Positions 7,976-16,780 of a stretch of 64,000 nucleotides of DNA are shown here, in pieces. Position 1 is the stretch's first letter. Each line of letters opens with the position of its first letter. The DNA is from JBCDBD01 sp039184335 (lineage in GTDB: Bacteria > Bacteroidota > Bacteroidia > Flavobacteriales > Flavobacteriaceae): positions 1 through 64,000 of the forward strand of contig JBCDBD010000005.1 of the NCBI GenBank assembly GCA_039184335.1, in the 5' to 3' direction. The position numbers were made by a program, and so were the translations under genes. The notes below the pieces were generated by a model that ran no database searches, was not told where the DNA came from, and worked only from the letters and a program-made list of their open reading frames with translations.

Positions 7976-8605
7976 TTATCGGTAAAATATTCGAATCAGG
8001 GTAATCATCAGCAATACGAGCATCAGCCCACTTAGAATATAGTTGGAGTTTTTTGAAAATCGGTTGGTTCTGGCCTCGAGTTTATCAAAATAAAAAGTAT
8101 ACAGGTACAGCACTGAAAAAGTGCCCATGCCTGCTGCCAAGATGAATACCAGGGTATCCTGTGCTTCAAATTTTATCCATCCTGCCCTGTTCCACATGGC
8201 ATTGAGACTACTGTAATACGGAATGGTCAAGAGATTGAGTGCTGCTAGCAATATTCCTTTAAAAAAACTGTTTTTCTTGCTGAAATTGACCGTTTTGAGC
8301 TGTTTCTGCTGCTTCCGCTTTGCGGAAACAAAAAAGAAGATGGCAAAAAAAGCAAAAATGCCTATCGCCAACTTCAATAGGATATCAATCACCTCAGGAT
8401 TGTTGTACAAAAACTTAGAGATGTTCACCCCGATATAAGCTTGGGCCATAATCGTGCTCGACACCCCCAAACTAAAGACAATCCCGTTCAGCTTTCCCTT
8501 TTCAACACTTGTTTTCGCTGCATTCATGTTTAAAAGTCCGGGAGGTACAGTAGCCATGAAAGCAGCCGAGAAAGTGGCAAAAAAAAGTATGAGCAAATGT
8601 ATCAT
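7976..8605 (-). CDS. LysE-family (RhtB-like) exporter
   Basis: A 209-residue inner-membrane protein with about six hydrophobic segments. The N terminus FFATFSAAFMATVPPGLLNMNAA has the PPG-containing loop characteristic of LysE/RhtB amino-acid and metabolite exporters. The substrate cannot be told from sequence. It lies 3 bp after trmB and 1 bp before the ATL gene. Confidence 0.85.
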   Translation of the reverse strand: MIHLLILFFATFSAAFMATVPPGLLNMNAAKTSVEKGKLNGIVFSLGVSSTIMAQAYIGVNISKFLYNNPEVIDILLKLAIGIFAFFAIFFFVSAKRKQQKQLKTVNFSKKNSFFKGILLAALNLLTIPYYSSLNAMWNRAGWIKFEAQDTLVFILAAGMGTFSVLYLYTFYFDKLEARTNRFSKNSNYILSGLMLVLLMITLIRIFYR

Positions 8606-8608
8606 GGG

Positions 8609-9277
8609 TCAGTTGATCCGAAATTGGATATAGGTAATTGGTTTTCCTTCTTGAAGATACTGATTTTCATAAAAAGTCTGGATTTCAATTACTTCTTCTG
8701 GACTGCCCTCGTTGCGATACACATCGTGGTTTGCATATACTACCTCGGCACCAAGACCATGTAAGAGCCCTAGTGTATAACCATGCATGAATTCACTATC
8801 GGTCTTAAGGTGAACTCGCCCGTTCGCCTTAAGTATCCTTTGGTACTTTTGTAGAAACCCCTGATTGGTCAACCGATGTTTGGTACGCTTGTATTTTACC
8901 TGTGGATCAGGAAACGTGATCCAAATCTCTGATACCTCGCCATCACCAAATAGCAGATCGATCAACTCGATCTGGGTCCTCAAAAATGCAACGTTTGGCA
9001 ACCTTTCGTCAAGCGCGGACTTTGCGCCACGCCAAAAACGAGCGCCCTTGATGTCAATGCCAATAAAATTTTTATCCGCATTTCTTTTCGCCAGGCCCAC
9101 GGTGTATTCGCCCTTTCCACATCCCAATTCGAGCACGATCGGATTGGTGTTTTCAAAAAAGGATCCCCAGATACCTTGTAGTTCAAAACCGTTGAGGACC
9201 TCATCCCTAGTAGGCTGGATCACATTGGAAAACGTTTCGTTTTCCCTGAAGCGCTTTAGCTTATTCTTACTGCCCAA
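8609..9277 (-). CDS. trmB: tRNA (guanine-N7-)-methyltransferase
   Basis: A 222-residue SAM-dependent methyltransferase making m7G46 in tRNA variable loops. The SAM motif is LELGCGKGEYTVGLAKR; the family signatures FIGIDIKGARFWRGAKSA, WITFPDPQVKYKRTKHRLT and HLKTDSEFMHGYT are all present. It is the first gene of trmB / lysE-like / ATL with very tight spacing. The divergent glycosyltransferase starts 67 bp away, so promoters for both share that gap. Confidence 0.95.
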   Translation of the reverse strand: MGSKNKLKRFRENETFSNVIQPTRDEVLNGFELQGIWGSFFENTNPIVLELGCGKGEYTVGLAKRNADKNFIGIDIKGARFWRGAKSALDERLPNVAFLRTQIELIDLLFGDGEVSEIWITFPDPQVKYKRTKHRLTNQGFLQKYQRILKANGRVHLKTDSEFMHGYTLGLLHGLGAEVVYANHDVYRNEGSPEEVIEIQTFYENQYLQEGKPITYIQFRIN

Positions 9278-9331
9278 AACAAAAAATTACAAGCTACAAA
9301 ACTAAGTAATTCAACTAAAGAATTCATTTTG

Positions 9332-9339
9332 TTTCTTTG
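9332..9339 (+). promoter_or_regulatory. Candidate -7 box very close to the start codon
   Basis: TTTCTTTG matches 7 of 8 positions of the Bacteroidota -7 consensus TAnnTTTG and ends 5 bp before the ATG at 9345. If it is real, transcription would begin at or next to the start codon, giving a leaderless mRNA. Confidence 0.4.
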
Positions 9340-9344
9340 CAATC

Positions 9345-10457
9345 ATGCAACAACCAAAACGTATATTGGTCGCTCCATTGAACTGGGGCCTTGGCCATGC
9401 CACCCGATGTATTCCCATCATCAGGGCATTGATAGTACATGGTCACTTACCCTATATAGCTTCTGACGGGGTCGCCCTGAAATTGTTACAAAAAGAATTT
9501 CCCGAGCTACCTACATTTGAGCTGCCTTCCTATAAGATCAAGTATGCCGAAAAGGGAAAGAATTTCAAGATCAAGATGATCTGGGACTCCCCAAAAGTGC
9601 TAAAAGCCATGGCCAAAGAGAAAAAAAAGGTAAAGCTATTGGTACAGACCCACCAGTTAGACGGCATTATTTCTGATAACCGATTGGGGGTCTTTTATAA
9701 AAAAGTGCCCTGTGTATTCATCACCCACCAATTGAACGTACTTTCAGGCAACACCACGTGGTTCAGTTCAAAAATGCACCAAAGCATCATTAAGAAATTT
9801 TTACAATGTTGGGTCCCCGATGTAGAGGGCAAGCCCAATTTAACGGGAAAACTGGGGCATATAAAAAGCTTGAAAATCAATATCAAGTATTTGGGGCCCT
9901 TGAGCCGTTTCGAGAAAAAAATTACGAAAATCGACCATCAATTAATGGTTTTGTTGTCGGGCCCAGAACCCCAACGCACCTTTTTGGAAGAAAAGTTAGT
10001 GACCGAGCTTAAAAAGTTCCAGGGAAAAGTACTTTTTGTGAAGGGAAAAATTGAAGCAAAGCAGACGAGGGAAATCATAAAAGAGCAAAAAGTGGAGATT
10101 GAACTGGTCAACTTTATGCAATCAAAAGAACTTGAAGAGGCCCTCAACAAAGGTGCCCTAGTATTGTGCCGTTCGGGCTATACCACCGTGATGGATTTGG
10201 CCAAACTGGAAAAAAAGGCCTATTTCATACCGACCCCGGGGCAATATGAACAGGAATATTTGGCAAAGCGATTGGAAAAACAAGGATTGGTCCCTTATTC
10301 CGAACAAGAGGAATTCAAGGTATCTGATTTAGATAGAGTGAAAGATTTTAAGGGCTTGGCCAATTTTGATACCGAAATAGACTATGAGGCACTTTTTTCG
10401 GCTTTCTCTAAGGTAAATGAAAATTCAGAGCCGACATCTTCTTCGCTTTCCACATAG
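9345..10457 (+). CDS. Glycosyltransferase (GT28/MurG-like fold)
   Basis: A 370-residue GT-B protein. The N-terminal motif ILVAPLNWGLGHATRCIPI resembles the glycine-rich loop of MurG-type enzymes, and the C-terminal domain has ALVLCRSGYTTVMDLAKLEKKAYFIPTPGQYEQEYLA, typical of GT28 donor-binding domains. The likely action is transfer of a sugar from a nucleotide sugar; acceptor unknown. The 3' end overlaps the convergent PhoR-like kinase gene by 76 bp, so antisense interplay of the two transcripts is possible. Confidence 0.85.
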   Translation: MQQPKRILVAPLNWGLGHATRCIPIIRALIVHGHLPYIASDGVALKLLQKEFPELPTFELPSYKIKYAEKGKNFKIKMIWDSPKVLKAMAKEKKKVKLLVQTHQLDGIISDNRLGVFYKKVPCVFITHQLNVLSGNTTWFSSKMHQSIIKKFLQCWVPDVEGKPNLTGKLGHIKSLKINIKYLGPLSRFEKKITKIDHQLMVLLSGPEPQRTFLEEKLVTELKKFQGKVLFVKGKIEAKQTREIIKEQKVEIELVNFMQSKELEEALNKGALVLCRSGYTTVMDLAKLEKKAYFIPTPGQYEQEYLAKRLEKQGLVPYSEQEEFKVSDLDRVKDFKGLANFDTEIDYEALFSAFSKVNENSEPTSSSLST

Positions 10458-11437
10458 ATTTTCTCATCGTGGGCCTCAATGATATGCTTTACGATAGAGA
10501 GCCCTAATCCGGACCCTCCTTCACTTCGGCTTCCGCTTTTATCCACACGGTAAAAACGCTCGAACAATCTTGGAATATGGTGTCTGGGAATTCCCTCCCC
10601 ATTATCGGTCACCCTGACAATGACTTTGTTCTTGATCAAATTTTCGACACTTACCTCAGTGGTCCCGTTTCGGTGGCCATATTTGATGGAATTGACCAAC
10701 AGGTTGGTAATTACCTGTTGTATTTTCTCCATATCGCCCTTCACGTATATGGATCTTTTGTATTCCATGTCGAAGGTGATGGCTATCCCTTTTTTGGAAG
10801 CTTTCATTTCTAAAAGATCGAATACGTTCTGTATCAACTCAATGATATCAAAAGACTCTTTTTTCAAATTGAAATCGCCAACCTCCAATTTGGTGATCAA
10901 ATCAAGATCTTTTACGATATAGATAAGACGTTCAACACCCTTATTGGCACGTTCTAAGTATTTTTTGAGCACTTTCTTGTCATTCATGGCACCATCCATA
11001 AGGGTCAAAATGTAACCTTGAACGGTAAACAGGGGGGTTTTTAGCTCATGAGACACATTACCGAGAAAATCTTTGCGGTATTCTTCCCGTATTTTTAGGG
11101 TATCTATCTCTATTTTCTTGTCCTGGGCAAACTTCTCGATTTCTTCGGTCAATGTTTTCATGTCGGTAGTGACAGGCTTTGAAGAAAATGAAGACGATTC
11201 CAATAAAGAAACATCATCATATATTTTTTTGACCCTTCTGTAGATAAATCGTTCGACCCTGGTTTGAATGATCAAAAATGATACCGCAAAACTGATGGGC
11301 AAGAAAATGAAAAAAAGCATCCAATCGATATGACCGGTCAAAAACATACTGCCTGCCAAGGCTATGGTAAGAAATATGGCAATCAACAATGAGGAGCGAA
11401 ACGCAAATTTGTATGATTTTTTAAGCCGAATAGCCAT
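10382..11437 (-). CDS. PhoR-like sensor histidine kinase
   Basis: A 351-residue kinase with two N-terminal membrane helices (about 12-35 and 38-58) and almost no periplasmic loop. The HisKA motif is FLGNVSHELKTPL (His130), the N box NLLVNSIKYG, the G1 box VTDNGEGIP, the F box LFERFYRVDKSGSR and the G2 box GGSGLGLSIVKHI. Short PhoR/SphS-type kinases of this kind pair with PhoB-like OmpR-family regulators. Its start shares one base with the stop of that regulator. Assignment to phosphate sensing is inferred from this pairing and from PHO-box-like repeats upstream. Confidence 0.9.
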   Translation of the reverse strand: MAIRLKKSYKFAFRSSLLIAIFLTIALAGSMFLTGHIDWMLFFIFLPISFAVSFLIIQTRVERFIYRRVKKIYDDVSLLESSSFSSKPVTTDMKTLTEEIEKFAQDKKIEIDTLKIREEYRKDFLGNVSHELKTPLFTVQGYILTLMDGAMNDKKVLKKYLERANKGVERLIYIVKDLDLITKLEVGDFNLKKESFDIIELIQNVFDLLEMKASKKGIAITFDMEYKRSIYVKGDMEKIQQVITNLLVNSIKYGHRNGTTEVSVENLIKNKVIVRVTDNGEGIPRHHIPRLFERFYRVDKSGSRSEGGSGLGLSIVKHIIEAHDEKIYVESEEDVGSEFSFTLEKAEKSAS

Positions 11438-12123
11438 TACAATACAAACTTATACCCAACCCCCTTGACTGTTTTAAAATGATGGTCCCCAATTTTTTCA
11501 CGAAGTTTTCGAATGTGCACATCAATGGTGCGCCCCCCTACAACTACTTCATTGCCCCATACCTTGTCCAATATTACCTCGCGCTTGAACACCTTGTTCG
11601 GTTTTGAAGTCAATAAAGACAACAGTTCAAACTCTTTACGGGGCAAGACAATCTCTTCGCCATTGTTGACAATCTTGTATTCTTCGCGATTGATGACAAT
11701 GTTGCCCACTTTCACAATATCTTCAATTTCAACCTTGTCTTCCTTCAATCTTCTAAGCAAGGCCTTGACCTTGCTTACCAAAACCTTGGGCTTGATCGGT
11801 TTTGTAATATAATCATCGGCACCGGCATCGAAACCGGCCACTTGTGAATAATCTTCACCACGGGCAGTCAAAAAAGTAATGATCGCGTTTTCAAGACCTG
11901 GTGTACTGCGCATGACCTCACATGCTTCAATACCATCCATTTCTGGCATCATCACATCTAAAATAATCAGATGGGGCTGTTTCTTTTTTGCTTTGGCAAC
12001 CGCTTCAACACCATTTTTGGCCGTAAAGACCTCGTAGCCTTCAGAAGACAGGTTATAATTTACGATTTCAAGGATATCTGGCTCGTCATCGACCAGAAGT
12101 ATCTTAATATCCTTAGTTTTCAT
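11437..12123 (-). CDS. PhoB-like OmpR-family response regulator
   Basis: A 228-residue regulator: receiver domain (residues 5-120, acidic pair in LLVDDEPDI, phospho-acceptor Asp56 in LIILDVMMP, Lys in YITKPI) and winged-helix output domain (residues about 130-228, VGGRTIDVHIRKLREKIG and VKGVGYKF). The start at 12123 (MKTKDIKILL) is chosen over the in-frame ATG at 12195, whose extra residues have no family match. It is translationally coupled to the PhoR-like kinase. The divergent gap up to 12320 holds 7-4-7 repeats that it may bind, suggesting autoregulation and control of the lipoprotein/receptor genes. Confidence 0.92.
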   Translation of the reverse strand: MKTKDIKILLVDDEPDILEIVNYNLSSEGYEVFTAKNGVEAVAKAKKKQPHLIILDVMMPEMDGIEACEVMRSTPGLENAIITFLTARGEDYSQVAGFDAGADDYITKPIKPKVLVSKVKALLRRLKEDKVEIEDIVKVGNIVINREEYKIVNNGEEIVLPRKEFELLSLLTSKPNKVFKREVILDKVWGNEVVVGGRTIDVHIRKLREKIGDHHFKTVKGVGYKFVL

Positions 12124-12184
12124 GGAACAGTGAAGATTAGTTATTCCTCCAAATGTAAAGATAATACCATTATTGCATAAACGC

Positions 12185-12221
12185 TTAACATTCATTTAAT
12201 GCCATAACATTATCGTAATGC
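12185..12221. promoter_or_regulatory. PHO-box-like double direct repeat
   Basis: TTAACAT-tcat-TTAATGC (12185-12202) is followed after one base by ATAACAT-tatc-GTAATGC (12204-12221). The 7-bp half-sites with 4-bp spacers (11-bp period) copy the layout of PhoB-binding PHO boxes. The site lies about 60-100 bp upstream of the phoB-like start and upstream of the divergent lipoprotein gene. Spacing and layout are seen in the sequence; binding by PhoB is inferred. Confidence 0.5.
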
Positions 12222-12236
12222 TATTGAAATAAACTC

Positions 12237-12254
12237 TTAACATATGAGTAACAC
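12237..12254 (+). promoter_or_regulatory. PHO-box-like repeat before the lipoprotein promoter
   Basis: TTAACAT-atga-GTAACAC has the same 7-4-7 layout as the repeats at 12185-12221. It lies about 20 bp before a weak -7-like TTTATTTG (12272-12279), the position where an activator box usually replaces the upstream promoter element. It would serve the lipoprotein gene starting at 12321. Confidence 0.5.
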
Positions 12255-12320
12255 GACTTTTACAGCACCCCCATTTATTTGCAGAGATATTTAACTGGAG
12301 AAACGCTCCTTAATTTAACT

Positions 12321-13745
12321 ATGAAAACAAAAAGCTTAAAGATTATGAAAAAATTCTTTGTATTTACATTGGCTATTGCAGCAATGACCTTTGTTGCTTG
12401 TAGTGACGATGATGACAGTTCTACAGATGACGATGTGACTGTAACTGACGATGATGTAACTGTAACTGACGATGATGTAACTGTTGCTGATGCTGACGGA
12501 GATGGCGTTGAAGACAGTATGGATAACTGTCCAAACACTTCAAACTCTGCACAAACCGATACCGACGGAGACGGGATAGGAGATGTTTGTGACGATGATA
12601 CAACACCGCCAGATGGAAGTGAAATTTCAGTTGCTGACAATATTACTACCGATACCACATGGGAATCAAATTTTGTCTACGTCTTAGAAGGTAGAATCGC
12701 AGTTGAGTCAGGTGCTACATTGACCATCGAGGCTGGTACTATCATCAAAGGTGAAGCTGGTCAAGGTGAAAATGCAACTGCATTGTTGGTTGCACGAGGT
12801 GGTACCTTAAATGCAATGGGTACAGCTGCCGCGCCAATTATCATGACCTCTATTGCCGACAATATACAACCAGGAGAAATCGAAAGTCCTAATTTAGATG
12901 TAAACTTCTCTGGTCTTTGGGGAGGTTTGATTGTTTTGGGAAATGCCCCTATTTCAGTAGACGCCAATGACGAATTAACTATTGAAGATGGCGTTGCACA
13001 AATAGAAGGTATCCCTGCCAACGATCCAAATGGTGCTTACGGAGGAAACGATCCTGCTGACAGCTCTGGTACGATTACGTATCTATCTGTACGTCACGGG
13101 GGCACAAACATAGGTTCTGGAAATGAAATCAACGGTATCACTTTCGGTGGTGTAGGTACTGGCACTATGGTTAGCCATATTGAAGTTGTTGCCAATGTTG
13201 ATGATGGTGTTGAATTCTTTGGTGGAACCGTTAACGCTTCTAACATTATCGTTTGGGCTCAAGGTGATGACGCCATTGACATCGACCAAGCCTATTCAGG
13301 CACGATTTCAAATGCTGTAGTACAGCAAGGCCCTACAAGTGACCACGCTTTGGAAATCGATGGCCCTGAAGGCGCTGCAACTGGAAGCTATACTCTTACT
13401 GACATTACGCTATTAGGTGACGAAAATGGTGGGGCAATCGGTGATTTCCGTTCAGGTGCTACTGGTGCCAACAACAACATTTTTGTTTCTGGTTTCCCAG
13501 CTGGTGCTGATGTTGAATTGGACAACGAAGGTGTTGCCGATAACTTCACCGACGGGTCCCTTAGTTTTATGGCATGGGAAGTTGTTTTGGCTGACGGCGT
13601 AACTTTAGGTGATATTTTTGACGATACTACTGGAACAACTACTGGCTTTGGAGACTTTGCCACAGCAGTTACTACAGGTACAGTGGGTGCTGACACTTCT
13701 GTATTTTCAGGTTGGTCCATAGCTGGTATCGCACTTGGGTTCTAA
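12321..13745 (+). CDS. Surface lipoprotein with calcium-type repeats and beta-helix-like body
   Basis: A 474-residue secreted lipoprotein. The lipobox is TFVAC, with the lipidated Cys at residue 27 counting from the ATG at 12321 (an alternative ATG lies at 12345). It is followed by an acidic linker with three TDDDVTV repeats, a thrombospondin-type-3-like Asp-rich segment (DADGDGVEDSMDNCP; DTDGDGIGDVC) that should bind calcium, then a repetitive Gly/Asn/Asp-rich body ending in a hydrophobic GIALGF. The body resembles parallel beta-helix proteins of Bacteroidota outer surfaces. It lies 109 bp before a TonB-dependent receptor, with a terminator between. I infer a receptor-associated surface protein, but it is not SusD-like and its ligand is unknown. 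Confidence 0.82.
   Translation: MKTKSLKIMKKFFVFTLAIAAMTFVACSDDDDSSTDDDVTVTDDDVTVTDDDVTVADADGDGVEDSMDNCPNTSNSAQTDTDGDGIGDVCDDDTTPPDGSEISVADNITTDTTWESNFVYVLEGRIAVESGATLTIEAGTIIKGEAGQGENATALLVARGGTLNAMGTAAAPIIMTSIADNIQPGEIESPNLDVNFSGLWGGLIVLGNAPISVDANDELTIEDGVAQIEGIPANDPNGAYGGNDPADSSGTITYLSVRHGGTNIGSGNEINGITFGGVGTGTMVSHIEVVANVDDGVEFFGGTVNASNIIVWAQGDDAIDIDQAYSGTISNAVVQQGPTSDHALEIDGPEGAATGSYTLTDITLLGDENGGAIGDFRSGATGANNNIFVSGFPAGADVELDNEGVADNFTDGSLSFMAWEVVLADGVTLGDIFDDTTGTTTGFGDFATAVTTGTVGADTSVFSGWSIAGIALGF
12423..12485 (+). repeat. Three tandem 21-bp coding repeats
   Basis: Three in-frame copies (12423-12443, 12444-12464, 12465-12485) encode TDDDVTV. Copies two and three differ from each other only in the last base, so copy number may vary between strains. 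They form an acidic spacer just after the lipid anchor. Confidence 0.9.
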
Positions 13746-13761
13746 GTCAAATAGGAGCTTG

Positions 13762-13790
13762 TTAATTTAAGCTTAACAATCTGTTAAAGC
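13762..13790 (+). promoter_or_regulatory. Three phased TTAA half-sites upstream of TonB receptor
   Basis: TTAATTT-aagc-TTAACAA-tctg-TTAAAGC keeps the 11-bp period of the repeats near 12185-12254 and lies 65-95 bp before the receptor start. The region is AT-rich and overlaps a terminator stem, so chance is a real alternative. Confidence 0.35.
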
Positions 13791-13818
13791 CCGTTGTCAT
13801 CAATTACAACGGGCTTTA
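13785..13818 (+). terminator. Rho-independent terminator after the lipoprotein gene
   Basis: AAAGCCCGTTGT (13786-13797) pairs perfectly with ACAACGGGCTTT (13806-13817) around an 8-nt loop. It should end most lipoprotein transcripts before the receptor gene, giving the two different levels. Confidence 0.85.
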
Positions 13819-13854
13819 TCTATCTTGCCACGCTCAAACTAAATTCGACACTAC

Positions 13855-16701
13855 ATGAGAAATCTATTCAACTTATCCTTAGCATTATTCCTTCTGGGGA
13901 ATCTGTACATGGCTACCGCCCAAACGGGCTTTGTCATAGGTACCGTAAACGATGCCGAGTTTAATGATGTGTTGCCCTTTGCCAATATTTTGGTCAAAGG
14001 AACCACCACAGGAACCACTTCTGACTTTGATGGAAAATATACTTTGGAGTTAGACGAGGGAACCTACACCATTTCCTTCTCTTATCTAGGCTATCAAACC
14101 AAAGAAATTACAGATGTCATCATCACGGCTGGCACTGAAGTCATCGTGGATGTGACTTTAGGTGCGGCAGCGAACCAACTGGAAGAGGTGGTTGTCACCA
14201 CAACTGTGACCAAAAATACAGAGGCTTCAGTGTTAGGTCTACAAAAAAAATCTGTCGCACTTGTCGATGGACTATCTTTACAAAGTATCAAAAGGGTCGG
14301 CGCAAGTAATATTGCCAGTGCCGTTCGAAACGTACCCGGGGTTTCTGTTCAGAGCGGTAAGTTTGTTTTCGTACGTGGACTCGGTGACCGTTATACCAAA
14401 ACTACATTGAATGGGCTTGAGGTACCCGGACTAGATCCTGATCGTAATACCTTGCAATTGGATATTTTTCCTACCAACCTATTGGACAACCTGATTGTGG
14501 TCAAATCCTTTACCGCAGACCAATCAGCTGATTTTACTGGGGGTATCGTTGATATTGTCACCAAGGATTTTCCCACCAAAGAAGAATTTGGCGTATCTAT
14601 TGGAGCTTCGTACAATCCTGATTTTCACTTTAATGATAACTATGAAACCTTTGATAGTGGTGCCCGATTCTTTGGGTTTCGAAGAGACGAAAACAATGTA
14701 CCCATTACAGAAGATATTACATCCTTGAACGTAGCACAAAATGCTGCTGAACTAAGGGAACTTACCCAACGTTTCGATCCCCAAATGGCTGCAGAGCAAT
14801 CGACTAGCTCCTTTGACAGCAATTTTGGCATCAATTGGGGCAATCAATATAGCCTTAATGAGGATAGCTCTTGGCGATTGGGATTCTTGACTGCCCTCTC
14901 ATATCGCAATGAATCTGAATTTTTTGAGAATTATATTGACGGTCAAATCTTTAGAAGGGATTTTTCAGACAATACCATTTTAGAACTCCAAGAAGACCGT
15001 ACCAATCAAGGAAGGCTATCGACCAATAATACGTTATTGACTGGTTTGGCAGGAGTCACCTTAAAGGGGGAACGCAGTAAATTCAAATTGAATTTTTTAC
15101 ATATACAAAATGGGGAGACCAGTACCGTATTCCAGACCCAAAGAAACTCTATTATCAATTCCAACCTTTTGGAACGAACCGCTTTACTTTATACAGAGCG
15201 TTCGATAACAAACCTTGGCCTCAATGGCGTCCATTCTCTGGGTGAAAATGCCTTGTGGACCATAGATTGGAAGGGCGCTGTTACCTGGGCCAGGGTATAT
15301 GACCAAGATTTTAGGGTTTCCCCCTTCAGGATCGATGAAGATTCTGGGGTAAGGACCATTTCGCCCAGTGAAGCAGGTGACCCCATTCGCTTGTGGAGAG
15401 ATTTGGAAGAAGTCAATTATGTCGGAAAAGTTGATCTCTCTAAAAAACACAAATTGTTCAGTTATGATGCCAAATTGAAATTTGGAGCGAGCTATGTATT
15501 TAAAAACCGTGAGTTTGACATTGCACAATTTGCTTTACCCAACCAAGACTTCGGTATTGAATTCAGTCTCCGTTTTGAAGGAGACCCTGATCAAATTTTA
15601 GCAGATGAAAACATTTTGACCCTCGACCCACTTCAAGGCACCTTTGTTAGGGAAGATTCCGGTGCTTCCACCTTTTTTGATTCTGATATCGATATCGTCG
15701 GATTTTATATCTCTGAAGAATTTAAGATATCAAAAAGGTTCAATGCAATCCTTGGGGTTCGTGCAGAGCAATTTAAACTCGCCTATACAGGAACTTCACA
15801 GACACAGGGAACTTTCGATGATGAAGAAGTTTTGGATGAATTCGATATTTTCCCAACGGCAAATCTTATCTACGAGCTTGATGAGGAAGGAAACAAGAAA
15901 ATTAGGGGGTCTTACGGAAGGACCACTGCGAGACCCTCATTTAAAGAAGCTTCGATTGCACAAATATTCGATCCGATATCTGGCTTCTTCTTTTTAGGAA
16001 ATCTTGATATTCAGCCTACCTATATCGATAATTTTGATCTTCGTTTTGAAAAGTATGGCGAAGGAACCGATTTCTTTGCTCTAAGTGGTTTTTATAAAAG
16101 CTTTCAAGATCCCATCGAATTGACCTTCATTCCTGGGGCCAATGATCAGATAACTCCCCAAAACCTGGGTGATGCCACAGTATATGGTGCAGAGATAGAA
16201 TTGAGAAAAGATTTGGCTTTCTTGGGTCTGAACAACTTTTTCTTCAATGGAAACTATTCACTTATTGAGTCAAATCAAGAACTGAGTGAAGCGGAGCGGA
16301 TTCTCAGATCAACGGAAACAAACCTTCGTGAGGGCGAAAACCCGATGACCGAACGCCAGTTACAAGGACAATCTCCCTTTATTTTAAATCTCGGACTGGG
16401 CTACAACAATAGAGATACTGGATGGGAAGGTGGTCTATTTTACAATGTTCAAGGAGCTACCTTAGAGATTGTAAGTGATGGAAACATTGGGGACGTTTAT
16501 ACCAGGCCCTTTAATGATCTTAAATTCAACTTGAGCAAGACTTTTGGGCAAAACAAACAAAATAAGATTACTTTCAGGGTAACCAACCTGTTGGATGATG
16601 AACGGTTAAGCGAATTCGAATCATTCGGGTCGTCAAGAAAAACCTATTCTCTTCGTGAACCTGGGCAGTCATTTTCGTTGTCCTATAGCACCAAGTTTTA
16701 G
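13855..16701 (+). CDS. TonB-dependent receptor with carboxypeptidase-like N-domain
   Basis: A 948-residue outer-membrane receptor. It has a signal peptide (residues 1-22, ending ATAQ), a CarboxypepD_reg-like domain (about 25-110, with FANILVKGTTTGTTSDFDGKY), a plug with VRNVPGVSVQSGKFVFVRGL and DFTGGIVDIVTKDFP, and a barrel ending in an aromatic residue (SLSYSTKF). Energised by TonB/ExbBD it would import a bulky ligand. There is no SusD gene; the neighbour is the calcium-repeat lipoprotein. PHO-box-like repeats and the adjacent PhoB/PhoR pair suggest induction by phosphate limitation, so phosphorylated compounds are a plausible but unproven substrate. Confidence 0.93.
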   Translation: MRNLFNLSLALFLLGNLYMATAQTGFVIGTVNDAEFNDVLPFANILVKGTTTGTTSDFDGKYTLELDEGTYTISFSYLGYQTKEITDVIITAGTEVIVDVTLGAAANQLEEVVVTTTVTKNTEASVLGLQKKSVALVDGLSLQSIKRVGASNIASAVRNVPGVSVQSGKFVFVRGLGDRYTKTTLNGLEVPGLDPDRNTLQLDIFPTNLLDNLIVVKSFTADQSADFTGGIVDIVTKDFPTKEEFGVSIGASYNPDFHFNDNYETFDSGARFFGFRRDENNVPITEDITSLNVAQNAAELRELTQRFDPQMAAEQSTSSFDSNFGINWGNQYSLNEDSSWRLGFLTALSYRNESEFFENYIDGQIFRRDFSDNTILELQEDRTNQGRLSTNNTLLTGLAGVTLKGERSKFKLNFLHIQNGETSTVFQTQRNSIINSNLLERTALLYTERSITNLGLNGVHSLGENALWTIDWKGAVTWARVYDQDFRVSPFRIDEDSGVRTISPSEAGDPIRLWRDLEEVNYVGKVDLSKKHKLFSYDAKLKFGASYVFKNREFDIAQFALPNQDFGIEFSLRFEGDPDQILADENILTLDPLQGTFVREDSGASTFFDSDIDIVGFYISEEFKISKRFNAILGVRAEQFKLAYTGTSQTQGTFDDEEVLDEFDIFPTANLIYELDEEGNKKIRGSYGRTTARPSFKEASIAQIFDPISGFFFLGNLDIQPTYIDNFDLRFEKYGEGTDFFALSGFYKSFQDPIELTFIPGANDQITPQNLGDATVYGAEIELRKDLAFLGLNNFFFNGNYSLIESNQELSEAERILRSTETNLREGENPMTERQLQGQSPFILNLGLGYNNRDTGWEGGLFYNVQGATLEIVSDGNIGDVYTRPFNDLKFNLSKTFGQNKQNKITFRVTNLLDDERLSEFESFGSSRKTYSLREPGQSFSLSYSTKF

Positions 16702-16730
16702 TAAAGTACATTTTAATAAATACTGAAGAT

Positions 16731-16767
16731 AAAAAAAGGCCACTGATTTTTCCAGTGGCCTTTTTTT
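16731..16767 (+). terminator. Terminator after the TonB receptor
   Basis: GGCCACTG (16738-16745) and CAGTGGCC (16753-16760) form a stem flanked by an A tract and a T7 tract (16761-16767): a classic rho-independent terminator. Confidence 0.92.
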
Positions 16768-16768
16768 G

Positions 16769-16780
16769 CACTTCATCGAA
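16769..16780 (+). repeat. 12-bp motif, copy 1 (CACTTCATCGAA)
   Basis: The same 12-mer recurs at 17201-17212. Each copy lies about 95-106 bp before the start of one of the two T9SS mini-proteins, so it may be a shared control element or a remnant of their duplication. Confidence 0.6.

Noticed and set aside
12423..12485. Short regular repeats as a CRISPR-like array
   Set aside because: Units are contiguous, in frame and without spacers; no cas genes.
12275..12658. Open minus-strand frames with Ser/Val-rich repeats opposite the lipoprotein gene
   Set aside because: They are antisense readings of the acidic repeats of a well-supported lipoprotein and have no start signal or family.
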